Shown here one piece after another: positions 1 to 5,157 of a stretch of DNA of 6,917 nt. Position numbers and translations under genes: made by a program. Source of the stretch: Candidatus Gastranaerophilales bacterium. Lineage in GTDB: Bacteria > Cyanobacteriota > Vampirovibrionia > Gastranaerophilales > UBA9971. Position 1 is the first letter of the stretch, and each line of letters starts with the position of its first letter. The notes under the pieces were generated by a model. That model was not told the DNA's origin, did not search any database, and saw only the letters and a list, made by a program, of their open reading frames with translations. The DNA lies in contig JANQGS010000130.1 in NCBI GenBank assembly GCA_028277195.1, positions 1-6,917 on the forward strand, written 5' to 3'.

Positions 1-165
1 CTGGATATTAACCCTGCATTTATTGAACAGACAATAAATGCCCAGGTTAAGAAATTACCGGCAGCGTTAGAGGATATAGCAAAAGAAACGGAAGCTGAAA
101 TAGCACAGGAAATTTTAGAGTTTGTATCAAGAAATTGTGACAGAACAGCTGCTACATTTACATAG
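1..165 (+). CDS. 3' end of an unidentified gene (partial)
   Basis: The frame is open from the window edge to a TAG at 163-165, giving the last 54 residues of a protein. The visible part is rich in Glu, Ala, Lys and Ile with amphipathic-helix character (for example the stretch KKLPAALEDIAKETEAEIA), followed by a short Cys-, Arg- and Thr-containing tail. I do not recognise the family. It lies on the element side of the tRNA-fragment att site at 437-478, so it is inferred to be cargo of the integrated element. The opposite strand is also open here from an ATG at 170-168, but its Ser/Ala/Phe-rich translation looks like an antisense shadow. The true start lies outside the window. Confidence 0.5.
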   Translation: MDINPAFIEQTINAQVKKLPAALEDIAKETEAEIAQEILEFVSRNCDRTAATFT

Positions 166-172
166 CGCATAG

Positions 173-186
173 TTACCGTTCGGTAA
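173..186. promoter_or_regulatory. Inverted repeat, operator-like (site 1)
   Basis: The sequence TTACCG-TT-CGGTAA is a perfect 6-bp inverted repeat with a 2-base spacer. It sits where transcription from the leftward promoter at 190-219 would begin. A related dyad lies at 222-237, with centres 50 bp apart. A dimeric repressor site is a reasonable inference; the repressor is not in the window. Confidence 0.4.
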
Positions 187-189
187 TAT

Positions 190-219
190 TTGATAGAATT
201 AGGTTTAGTTCTGTGTCAA
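190..219 (-). promoter_or_regulatory. Leftward promoter between two dyads
   Basis: On the minus strand a perfect TTGACA (-35, plus positions 214-219) is followed after 18 bases by TATCAA (-10, plus positions 190-195). Operator-like inverted repeats flank it at 222-237 and 173-186. It points towards lower coordinates. The gene it would drive is unclear, because the better coding frame at 1-165 runs the other way. Confidence 0.35.
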
Positions 220-221
220 TT

Positions 222-237
222 ATTCCCGATCGGTAAT
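222..237. promoter_or_regulatory. Inverted repeat, operator-like (site 2)
   Basis: The core CCGATCGG (226-233) is a perfect palindrome. ATT/AAT flanks extend it, with one mismatched pair (C225/T234), to 222-237. Its right half, CGGTAAT, matches the right half of the dyad at 173-186, so both probably bind the same factor. It lies just upstream of the TTGACA of the leftward promoter. Confidence 0.35.
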
Positions 238-309
238 TTTCAGCCCCTGTTTTTTTGTAGCTTATTTTTATAGTTTTTGAAATATAATCTAAAAAAAGAG
301 CAAAAAATC

Positions 310-327
310 TGGTGCGGATATGGTGCG
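310..327 (+). repeat. Direct repeat pair, 11-bp period (left of att)
   Basis: TGGTGCG occurs at 310-316 and again at 321-327. The 11-bp period is about one helical turn. Similar pairs with TGC-ending cores occur at 558-578 and 1135-1153. The spacing and position beside an att core suggest arm-type sites for a tyrosine integrase; this is inference. Confidence 0.4.
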
Positions 328-436
328 TAACTATGTAATTTAATCCATTTTTACTAATTTTAACAAAACCTACAAATCGCTATTATGATTAAATCCTATT
401 AAAGTTTATAAAAACAGGTTAACCCTATTTTTTGTT

Positions 437-478
437 CTCCGAAGCCGTAGGCCGGGAGTTCAAATCTCCCCAGGCGCA
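437..478 (+). other. attachment site: 3' half of tRNA-Arg(CCG)
   Basis: The sequence folds as the 3' half of a tRNA. It has a seven-base anticodon loop CTCCGAA (437-443, anticodon CCG at 439-441), the 3' strand of the anticodon stem GCCGT (444-448), a five-base variable loop AGGCC, a T arm GGGAG-TTCAAAT-CTCCC with all five pairs intact (454-470), the acceptor 3' strand CAGGCGC (471-477) and discriminator A478. CCA is not encoded, and a T-rich run follows. No matching 5' half (acceptor 5' strand GCGCCTG, D arm) lies upstream, so it is not a working tRNA gene. A fragment starting in the anticodon loop is the classic att repeat left by tyrosine-recombinase elements that insert in tRNA genes. The intact tRNA should lie to the left, outside the window, if this is the distal end of one element. 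Confidence 0.8.
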
Positions 479-480
479 TT

Positions 481-718
481 TATTTTTTCTTATTATGTCT
501 GAATTGTAGCTTTTCTAATATCATTTCAAACTTTGGCTTTTTGCTTAATTTTGCCATTTTGTTGCAAATTTGTTGCAAGTTGTCTAAATTTCATTAATTT
601 TGATGCTATATCAATAAATTTGAAAAGACATAAAATGATCCAATATGAGTTTAAAAAAATATTTATATTTTATTCATTATTATAATAAAATTATATTAAT
701 AAATAAAAGAAGGTAAGT
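481..718. other. AT-rich non-coding stretch
   Basis: No convincing gene lies between the tRNA fragment and the small frame at 719. The stretch holds the T-rich run after the tRNA fragment, the direct repeat pair at 558-578 and long A/T tracts. A 25-codon minus-strand frame (about 483-557) has no clear ribosome binding site and is not called. Confidence 0.6.
558..578 (+). repeat. Direct repeat pair, 11-bp period (right of att)
   Basis: TTTGTTGCAA occurs at 558-567 and 569-578, ten identical bases with an 11-bp period. The core TGTTGC resembles TGGTGC of the pair at 310-327, and both lie roughly 80-130 bp from the tRNA-fragment core. Arm-type integrase binding sites are the inferred role. Confidence 0.45.
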
Positions 719-841
719 ATGGACGATCAAGAGAATGATTACTGTCAAATAAATGACGAAGGTTATACTGATCCATCTAATAATAACTGTAGTGAACCAG
801 AACTATGTATAAAGAAAGCTTTTTTGTCCCCTTTTAAATAA
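719..841 (+). CDS. Small ORF (40 residues), possible 5' part of a broken tonB-like gene
   Basis: An ATG at 719 follows an AGAAGG ribosome-binding-like sequence by five to six bases and opens 40 codons to TAA at 839-841. The product is acidic, rich in Asn and Asp, with three Cys, and matches no family I know. Its end (CIKKA) resembles the stretch that normally precedes the conserved APF of a TonB C-terminal domain, and that APF appears just downstream in a different frame (see 838-942). It may be a frameshifted piece of the same old gene rather than a gene in its own right. The surrounding DNA is very AT-rich. Confidence 0.3.
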   Translation: MDDQENDYCQINDEGYTDPSNNNCSEPELCIKKAFLSPFK

Positions 842-942
842 ATAAAGCAGCACCATTTGATCCATTGCCTGAAGAATATAAAGGTAAAGATATTGATATT
901 AAATTTACATTTGACTATAACGTTTTTGATTTAAGAGAATAA
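838..942 (+). pseudogene. TonB C-terminal domain relic
   Basis: The frame after the TAA at 835-837 is open for 34 residues to TAA at 940-942. It reads like the very end of a TonB C-terminal domain: KAAPFDPLPEEYKG, then a beta strand IDIKFTFDYNVF. The family pattern is A-x-PF-x-PLP followed by KG and a final F-x-F-x-Y strand. In TonB this domain contacts outer-membrane receptors and passes on energy from the inner membrane. The membrane anchor, proline-rich spacer and first half of the domain are missing, and there is no start codon in frame. The frame changes and a stop intervenes between this piece and the likely related 719-841, so I call it a decayed gene. Its stop lies 4 bp from the stop of the convergent integrase relic. 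Confidence 0.65.
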
Positions 943-946
943 GAAC

Positions 947-1108
947 TTACCCAACTCCACTTACCTTATTGTGAATATACTTTTTATTATCTTGCATAAA
1001 TAAGCTATCCAGCACATTAACACTCTGCTCCCTGATTTCGGGCATGATATGGGCATATCTATCCATAGTTATACCAATTTGCAATTTAATTATGGTTAAT
1101 AGATAATT
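947..1108 (-). pseudogene. Tyrosine recombinase (integrase) C-terminal relic
   Basis: The minus-strand frame ends at TAA (plus 947-949). From the ATG at 1066-1064 it reads MDRYAHIMPEIREQ and then VNVLDSLF. This is the characteristic tail of phage-type tyrosine integrases, containing the catalytic tyrosine in the pattern T-x-D/M-x-Y-x-H with the following helix. The frame stays open upstream as far as a stop at 1109-1111, adding residues LQIGIT that fit the segment after the GH motif. The catalytic Arg, the H-x-x-R box and the whole N-terminal and core domains are gone, so the enzyme cannot work. It lies about 470 bp from the tRNA-fragment att site and is the expected partner of such a site. 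Whether it belonged to the same element is inferred. Confidence 0.75.
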
Positions 1109-1294
1109 TTAAAATCACTGCAATGACTCTATCGCCATGTGCCGTCCATGTGCAAAAAAAATATCAAAAATTTACAAATATTCGTTCCGAAAAATGTAAT
1201 CCAAATTTATTTTACCTATAGTTGGAAACTTTCAAACCCAAAAAATGGAGCGCCTTAATTTACCTTCGTTGACCTATAAGCCTTACTTAAAAAC
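1109..1294. other. Non-coding stretch between integrase relic and VWA gene
   Basis: I see no coding frame here on either strand. It contains the direct repeat pair at 1135-1153 and AT-rich sequence. There is no convincing hairpin plus T-run for the end of the minus-strand VWA gene, which stops at 1295. Confidence 0.5.
1135..1153 (+). repeat. Direct repeat pair, 11-bp period (third)
   Basis: CCATGTGC occurs at 1135-1142 and 1146-1153, again with an 11-bp period, followed by an A-tract. The shared TGC end and identical spacing link it to the pairs at 310-327 and 558-578. It lies just beyond the integrase relic. An arm-type site is the inferred role. Confidence 0.35.
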
Positions 1295-1981
1295 CTATTC
1301 TCCTAAAATCCTGCCCTGCACGTCCCTGGAAATGCTGAAAATTTGCTGCATGCTCCGCAAAAACTCCTCGGGGTTGCCGACATTATAGAACTTGCCCCTG
1401 GTGGCAAGCGCAACGCACCTGAGGTTGCTTATGACTGACGGATCAGCGGACAGGTCAAAACCGATTACATCTATGGCTATATCAGAGTTTTCCCTTACGA
1501 GCTCAACCGCCAGCTCGCAGGGATTTCCGCTACAGGTTTCCATGCCGTCACTTACGAGTATAATCCTTTTTTTACCCGTTAAATTAATAAAATCATAGTC
1601 TGACGCCTCTGTAAGCGAATAACAAATAGGTGTCCATCCTACCGGGCGAAGCCTGGTTAACTCCCGGTAGATTAACGCGCGGTTGCCCGGGGAAACCGGG
1701 ACTAACAGCTCTGATACCTCACATTTATCAATCCCGAGAAATCCCTTTACAGCATCCCTTTTATGGCCGTAAACCCGCAGCCCCACGTTAACATCAGGAG
1801 GTATTTCACTTAAGACCCGTTTTATGACATTTTTTGCAATATCAATTTTTTTCTGGCCCCGGATTTTTTCGTCCATGCTCATTGAGCAGTCAAGTATAAT
1901 GAGCACATTTTCTGTTGGTTGTGAAAATGCAACGCCGGCGCAGAGCATAAGGCTCAATAGAAATACGGAGAGTTTTTTCAT
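1295..1981 (-). CDS. Secreted von Willebrand factor A domain protein
   Basis: This 228-residue protein has a Sec-type signal peptide (KK followed by a hydrophobic stretch, likely cut after AFS near residue 20). The Cys at 14 has no proper lipobox, so it is probably not a lipoprotein. One vWA domain fills the rest. The metal-ion-dependent adhesion site is complete: DCSMS at 31-35, Thr117 in GWTPI and Asp145 in SDGMETC. The segments LRVYGH (68-73), ELLVPV (91-96) and ETC-x3-PC (148-155) match the subfamily of small exported vWA proteins loosely annotated as chloride-channel-like or ChlD-like. No membrane anchor follows the domain. It most likely binds a protein partner through a divalent cation in the periplasm or outside the cell; the partner is unknown. 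It starts 10 bp after the upstream 106-residue gene with no Shine-Dalgarno sequence of its own, so translation is probably coupled. Confidence 0.85.
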   Translation of the reverse strand: MKKLSVFLLSLMLCAGVAFSQPTENVLIILDCSMSMDEKIRGQKKIDIAKNVIKRVLSEIPPDVNVGLRVYGHKRDAVKGFLGIDKCEVSELLVPVSPGNRALIYRELTRLRPVGWTPICYSLTEASDYDFINLTGKKRIILVSDGMETCSGNPCELAVELVRENSDIAIDVIGFDLSADPSVISNLRCVALATRGKFYNVGNPEEFLRSMQQIFSISRDVQGRILGE

Positions 1982-1991
1982 TTTTTACTGG

Positions 1992-2312
1992 TTATCTGTT
2001 AAATGCATGGATAGCCCTGTTGAGGTTGTCCGGCTTTTGGATACCGAGGTATTCATAAGCAAAAATTATTAAATCAAGCAGGTTTTTCCACCCGCAATAG
2101 TAACTATTCTGTTTTAGCAGAGTATTGCCTATTTTCATATAGTATACATTGGTAGTATTAAAACTTTTTTGCCCATAGTGCCCCTGGTCTATTTCCATTA
2201 AGAATTCAAAACTTAGTTTATTTTTCCTGCAGTAAGAAATCAGGGGTTTGATAACAGCGTGATTCCTGTATTTATTCCGCAGGTTCTGAGCCTGAATTTC
2301 AATTGTCGCCAA
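1992..2312 (-). CDS. Hypothetical protein, 106 residues
   Basis: I do not recognise this family. The start is TTG (plus 2312-2310), well supported by a strong Shine-Dalgarno GAGGAGGG (plus 2319-2326) about six to seven bases upstream; no ATG fits. The product is basic and rich in Asn, Lys and Tyr, with no signal peptide. One moderately hydrophobic segment (about residues 78-90, LLDLIIFAYEYLG) is more likely a helix of a soluble domain than a membrane span. It is the first gene of a probable two-gene transcript with the vWA protein gene, 10 bp downstream. An extended -10 promoter lies upstream at 2353-2361. A cytoplasmic role alongside a secreted vWA protein is odd, and any functional link is unproven. 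Confidence 0.7.
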   Translation of the reverse strand: MATIEIQAQNLRNKYRNHAVIKPLISYCRKNKLSFEFLMEIDQGHYGQKSFNTTNVYYMKIGNTLLKQNSYYCGWKNLLDLIIFAYEYLGIQKPDNLNRAIHAFNR

Positions 2313-2352
2313 AAGCAGCCCTCCTCTATTCGCCTAAAAAACCTGTAAAAAT

Positions 2353-2381
2353 ATTATACCATATTTACCTAATAACTTAAA
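2353..2381 (-). promoter_or_regulatory. Promoter for the 106-residue/VWA gene pair
   Basis: On the minus strand TGGTATAAT is an extended -10 with a consensus hexamer (plus 2353-2361). A weak -35, TTTAAG (plus 2376-2381), lies 17 bases upstream. Transcription would begin near 2346, leaving a leader of about 34 bases that holds the Shine-Dalgarno sequence. Confidence 0.5.
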
Positions 2382-2403
2382 ATGCTACAATTCAAGTTAT
2401 AAT
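2376..2403 (+). promoter_or_regulatory. Promoter for dxr
   Basis: A consensus TATAAT lies at 2398-2403, with a weak -35 CTTAAA at 2376-2381, 16 bases upstream. The same hexamer can serve as -35 for the divergent promoter on the other strand. Transcription would start near 2410, downstream of the in-frame ATG at 2402, which argues against that ATG as start. Confidence 0.45.
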
Positions 2404-2434
2404 GATAGCAAGGAGAAATTATATTGTTAAGAAA

Positions 2435-3574
2435 ATGAAGCGAAAAATTTCAATACTCGGCTCAACCGGCTCAATAGGCCGACAAGCCCTGGAAGTAATA
2501 GAAAGCCTCGCCGGCAGGTTTGAAGTGATAGCCCTTGCAGCAGGCAATAATACAGAACTCCTGAAAAAACAGGCGGAAAAATTTAAACCCCGGACGGTCT
2601 CGGTAAAGTCCCGGGAATTAGCCATGGAGCTGGGCAAGGATACTCTCTGGGGAACGGAGGGGTTGAGGGAAATAGCCGCTAATCCTGATAATGACCTGGT
2701 TTTAATGGCGGTTAACGGGATAAATGGGCTTGAACCAACAATTGCCGCGATAGACAACGGCATAAACATTGCCCTGGCCAATAAGGAAACGCTCGTTGCC
2801 GCAGGTAACATCATCACAAAAAAAGCAAAAGAAAAAAATACCTGCATTATACCGGTGGACAGCGAGCATTCGGCAATTTTCCAGTGCCTGGAAAATAAAA
2901 AGCCCCGGAAAATTATTCTGACAGCATCAGGAGGCCCTTTTCGAACAAAAACCCCGGCAGAAATCCGGGACGCAACCGTTAATTCCACCCTTGCGCACCC
3001 TAAATGGTCCATGGGTAAGAAAATAACCGTGGACTCAGCCACCTTAATGAACAAGGGGCTTGAGGTAATAGAGGCACACTGGCTCTTTGGGGTTGACTAC
3101 AGGGATATTGAGGTGGTAATACACCCGCAAAGTATAGTACACGGGGCTGTTGAGTTCAAGGACGGCAGCTATATCGCCCAGATGGGGCTGCCCAGTATGC
3201 ATATCCCGATACAATACGCCCTGACATACCCGGAAACAACCGAGGGCTTAAAAACAGGAAGCCTTGATTTAACCGAAATATCAGGGCTGTACTTTGAAAA
3301 GCCCGACCTGGGAAGATTCCCATGCCTTAAACTGGCCTATGAAGCCGGGGAAAAAGGCGGTACATACCCCGCCGCCCTGAATGCCCTGAATGAGGAGGCT
3401 GTATATGCCTTTTTAAAGGGGGAAATAAGGCTTACACACATAGCGGGCATTGTTGAAAAAGGCCTGGAAAGACACGAAAGTATTGCAAAACCATCGCTTG
3501 AAGAGATACTGGAGGCAGATAAGACCGCCAGGAGGACAATTCAAGATATACTGCCTTTTAATCCCCTGCTATAA
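2435..3574 (+). CDS. dxr: 1-deoxy-D-xylulose 5-phosphate reductoisomerase
   Basis: Dxr (IspC) rearranges and reduces 1-deoxy-D-xylulose 5-phosphate with NADPH to 2-C-methyl-D-erythritol 4-phosphate, the committed cytosolic step of the non-mevalonate isoprenoid pathway. From the chosen start it has 379 residues, normal for the family. Visible motifs are the nucleotide-binding GSTGSIG (9-15), ANKE (115-118), the metal ligands Asp142 and Glu144 in VDSEHS plus Glu213 in EVIEAHW, the substrate contact segment TASGGPF (163-169), the mobile loop HPKWSMG (188-194) with its His, Trp and Met, and SATLMNKGLE (201-210). Nothing essential is missing. The frame also allows ATG at 2402, but that codon overlaps the -10 box. 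The AGGAG at 2411-2415 lies 7 bases before an in-frame ATT (2423) and 19 before ATG 2435, so the exact start is uncertain. The 3' end overlaps convergent rimO by 17 bp. Confidence 0.95.
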   Translation: MKRKISILGSTGSIGRQALEVIESLAGRFEVIALAAGNNTELLKKQAEKFKPRTVSVKSRELAMELGKDTLWGTEGLREIAANPDNDLVLMAVNGINGLEPTIAAIDNGINIALANKETLVAAGNIITKKAKEKNTCIIPVDSEHSAIFQCLENKKPRKIILTASGGPFRTKTPAEIRDATVNSTLAHPKWSMGKKITVDSATLMNKGLEVIEAHWLFGVDYRDIEVVIHPQSIVHGAVEFKDGSYIAQMGLPSMHIPIQYALTYPETTEGLKTGSLDLTEISGLYFEKPDLGRFPCLKLAYEAGEKGGTYPAALNALNEEAVYAFLKGEIRLTHIAGIVEKGLERHESIAKPSLEEILEADKTARRTIQDILPFNPLL

Positions 3575-4874
3575 ATCCCTCTAAATCATACTCGGCAGCC
3601 CCGGTTATTTCCACATTTACAATCTCCCCCGGCTCAGGGCCTGCGCCAGTCTTATCGGTATTAATATAAACCAGCCCGTCAACTTCCGGGGCGTCCCGGT
3701 ATGTACGGGCAATAACCTGTTTTTCCGATACCGTCTCTATTATTGAGGGAATGGTTTTCCCGATGAGGGATTCGTTAATTTGCCTGGAAATCCCCTGCTG
3801 TAACTGCATTAACATTCTTCTTCGCCGCCTTTTCACCCCGGCGCTTGCCCGGGGCTTTAGTTTGCCCGATGGCGTGCTCTCTTCGGTCGAATACTCAAAA
3901 ATTCCCAGCTTATCAAACCTGTGCTTTTCAATAAAATTGTATAAATGCTCAAAATGCTCCTCCGTCTCACCGGGGAAGCCCGTTATAAATACCGTTCTTA
4001 CGGATACGCCGGGGATTTTGTCCCTTATTTTTTCAATAAGCCCTCCGTTGTCAATGCCGGGCCTGTTCATTAGCCTTAAAATATCCGGGTGTGAATGCTG
4101 CAAGGGGATATCAACATACTTTACAACCTTTTCAAGCCGCGCAATGGTATCCAGCAGCCCGTCATTAACCGGCGAGGGGTAAAAGTACATTACCCTTATC
4201 CAGGAAATTTCATCAATGTCATTCAATTTTTCAAGCAATGCAGCCAGCGAGGGTTTTGAGTAAATATCCTTTCCGTAGCCGGCAGTGTCCTGGGCTATCA
4301 GGATAATTTCATTTACGCCTTCCTTGCCCAGTTCTTTTGCTTCCCGGACAATGGATTCCATTGCCCGGCTTGTATAATTGCCCCTTAATGACGGTATAAC
4401 GCAGAAAGAGCAGGCATAATCGCACCCTTCGCCTATTTTTATGTAAGCGCCCGAGCCCATTGATATATGAAACCTTTTTATGTCCTCAATATGCCTGTGT
4501 CGGGGGGAGTTTTCCACCTCAAAAGTTGAACCGCCCCTGATAATATCGCGTATTTTGCTTAAATCCCCCGTGCCCGCAAAAGCAAACACTTCCGGCATGG
4601 CCTCTTTGAGCTCTTCCCTGTATTTCTGGGGAAGGCAGCCTGCAACAACCACTTTTTTGCCTCTCCCGGTGAGGGACAGTATTGCCCTTACGGATTCTTT
4701 TTCAGCATCCTTTATAAATGAGCAGGTATTAACGATTATAATATCAGCATCTTCCTCGTTAAGTGTAATTTCATGTCCGTCCCGATGCAGCAGCCCAAGC
4801 AGGTTTTCGGAGTCAACCAGGTTTTTCGGGCAGCCAAGGCTTACCATTGCAATTTTCCGCGGTTTTTTATTCAT
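3558..4874 (-). CDS. rimO: Ribosomal protein S12 methylthiotransferase RimO
   Basis: RimO is a radical-SAM enzyme that adds a methylthio group to the beta carbon of a conserved Asp of ribosomal protein S12. This 438-residue protein has the full family layout. The N-terminal UPF0004 domain carries three iron-sulfur cysteines (Cys15 in SLGCPKN, Cys51 in NTCSF, Cys80 in AGC). The radical-SAM core has Cys151, Cys155 and Cys158 in EGCDYACSFCVIPSLRG. A C-terminal TRAM domain covers about residues 370-438. SLGCPKNLVDSE and the TYRDAPEVDG segment separate it from the tRNA-modifying relatives MiaB and MtaB. The start is ATG at 4874-4872. There is no clear Shine-Dalgarno, and the predicted promoter lies so close that the message may have almost no leader. 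Divergent from the small gene at 4954; 3' end overlaps dxr. Confidence 0.93.
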   Translation of the reverse strand: MNKKPRKIAMVSLGCPKNLVDSENLLGLLHRDGHEITLNEEDADIIIVNTCSFIKDAEKESVRAILSLTGRGKKVVVAGCLPQKYREELKEAMPEVFAFAGTGDLSKIRDIIRGGSTFEVENSPRHRHIEDIKRFHISMGSGAYIKIGEGCDYACSFCVIPSLRGNYTSRAMESIVREAKELGKEGVNEIILIAQDTAGYGKDIYSKPSLAALLEKLNDIDEISWIRVMYFYPSPVNDGLLDTIARLEKVVKYVDIPLQHSHPDILRLMNRPGIDNGGLIEKIRDKIPGVSVRTVFITGFPGETEEHFEHLYNFIEKHRFDKLGIFEYSTEESTPSGKLKPRASAGVKRRRRRMLMQLQQGISRQINESLIGKTIPSIIETVSEKQVIARTYRDAPEVDGLVYINTDKTGAGPEPGEIVNVEITGAAEYDLEGFIAGD

Positions 4875-4880
4875 TACTTT

Positions 4881-4907
4881 ATTTTAACAAAGTATTGATA
4901 TTTTCAA
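4881..4907 (-). promoter_or_regulatory. Possible rimO promoter
   Basis: On the minus strand TTGAAA (plus 4902-4907) and TAAAAT (plus 4881-4886) are separated by 15 bases, a short spacing. If used, transcription would start almost at the rimO ATG. Confidence 0.25.
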
Positions 4908-4922
4908 CAGAAGTCATTAATA

Positions 4923-4944
4923 TATAATTAAAGAGAACAGGGAG
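4923..4944 (+). promoter_or_regulatory. -10 box and ribosome binding site of the 66-residue gene
   Basis: A consensus TATAAT lies at 4923-4928. A weak -35 (TTTTCA, 4901-4906) lies 16 bases upstream and overlaps the candidate -35 of rimO on the other strand. AGGGAG at 4939-4944 sits 9 bases before the ATG at 4954. Together they support the small gene as genuine. Confidence 0.45.
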
Positions 4945-4953
4945 ACTATAATT

Positions 4954-5154
4954 ATGGATGTTACAGGAGTTCCAGGAGTTACAAAAGTTGCAGCCGGGCA
5001 ACCGTGTGGTTGCAGGAGAGCTGGTGGTGCAGGGCAGATTCCTCAAGACCTTAACCTGCCACCAGGAGCGCAACTTAGGTTTATAACAAGGGAAATAATC
5101 GTAGAGGGAGCAGACGAGCCAGCAGTGCCGGGAGTGCTCGATATTCAGGCATGA
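4954..5154 (+). CDS. Small Gly/Pro/Ala-rich protein with Cys-Gly-Cys motif, unknown
   Basis: This 66-residue frame begins with ATG behind a good Shine-Dalgarno (AGGGAG) and a consensus -10 box, and fills the space between rimO and the AMIN gene. I do not recognise the product. The first half is low in complexity, with VPGV (6-9), PCGC (17-20) and a Gly/Ala/Arg-rich stretch. The second half (about 34-51, LPPGAQLRFITREIIVEG) looks like a folded beta-rich segment. A second AVPGV occurs at 57-61. There is no signal peptide or membrane segment. A 9-bp tandem repeat (CAGGAGTT at 4964 and 4973) encodes the GVPGV start. It ends 3 bp from the stop of the convergent AMIN gene. It could be a small metal-binding or scaffold protein, but nothing visible decides this; a spurious frame remains possible. 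Confidence 0.55.
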   Translation: MDVTGVPGVTKVAAGQPCGCRRAGGAGQIPQDLNLPPGAQLRFITREIIVEGADEPAVPGVLDIQA

Positions 5155-5157
5155 CCT

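Noticed and set aside
2..170. Minus-strand frame open from an ATG at 170-168 to the window edge, just downstream of the leftward promoter
   Set aside because: Its Ser/Ala/Phe-rich translation looks like the antisense of the charged helical plus-strand frame, and there is no ribosome binding site. The promoter keeps it from being ruled out fully.
241..256. CAGCCCCTG followed by seven T as a terminator
   Set aside because: Only a 3-bp stem can form, which is too weak.
483..557. Minus-strand 25-codon Lys-rich frame beside the tRNA fragment
   Set aside because: Very short, AT-rich, without a clear start signal, and the frame upstream is closed.
1392..1598. Plus-strand ORF inside the vWA gene
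   Set aside because: Shadow of the vWA coding frame, which has complete motifs on the other strand.
2419..3054. 211-codon minus-strand ORF within dxr
   Set aside because: Antisense shadow of dxr, whose active-site motifs are all on the plus strand.
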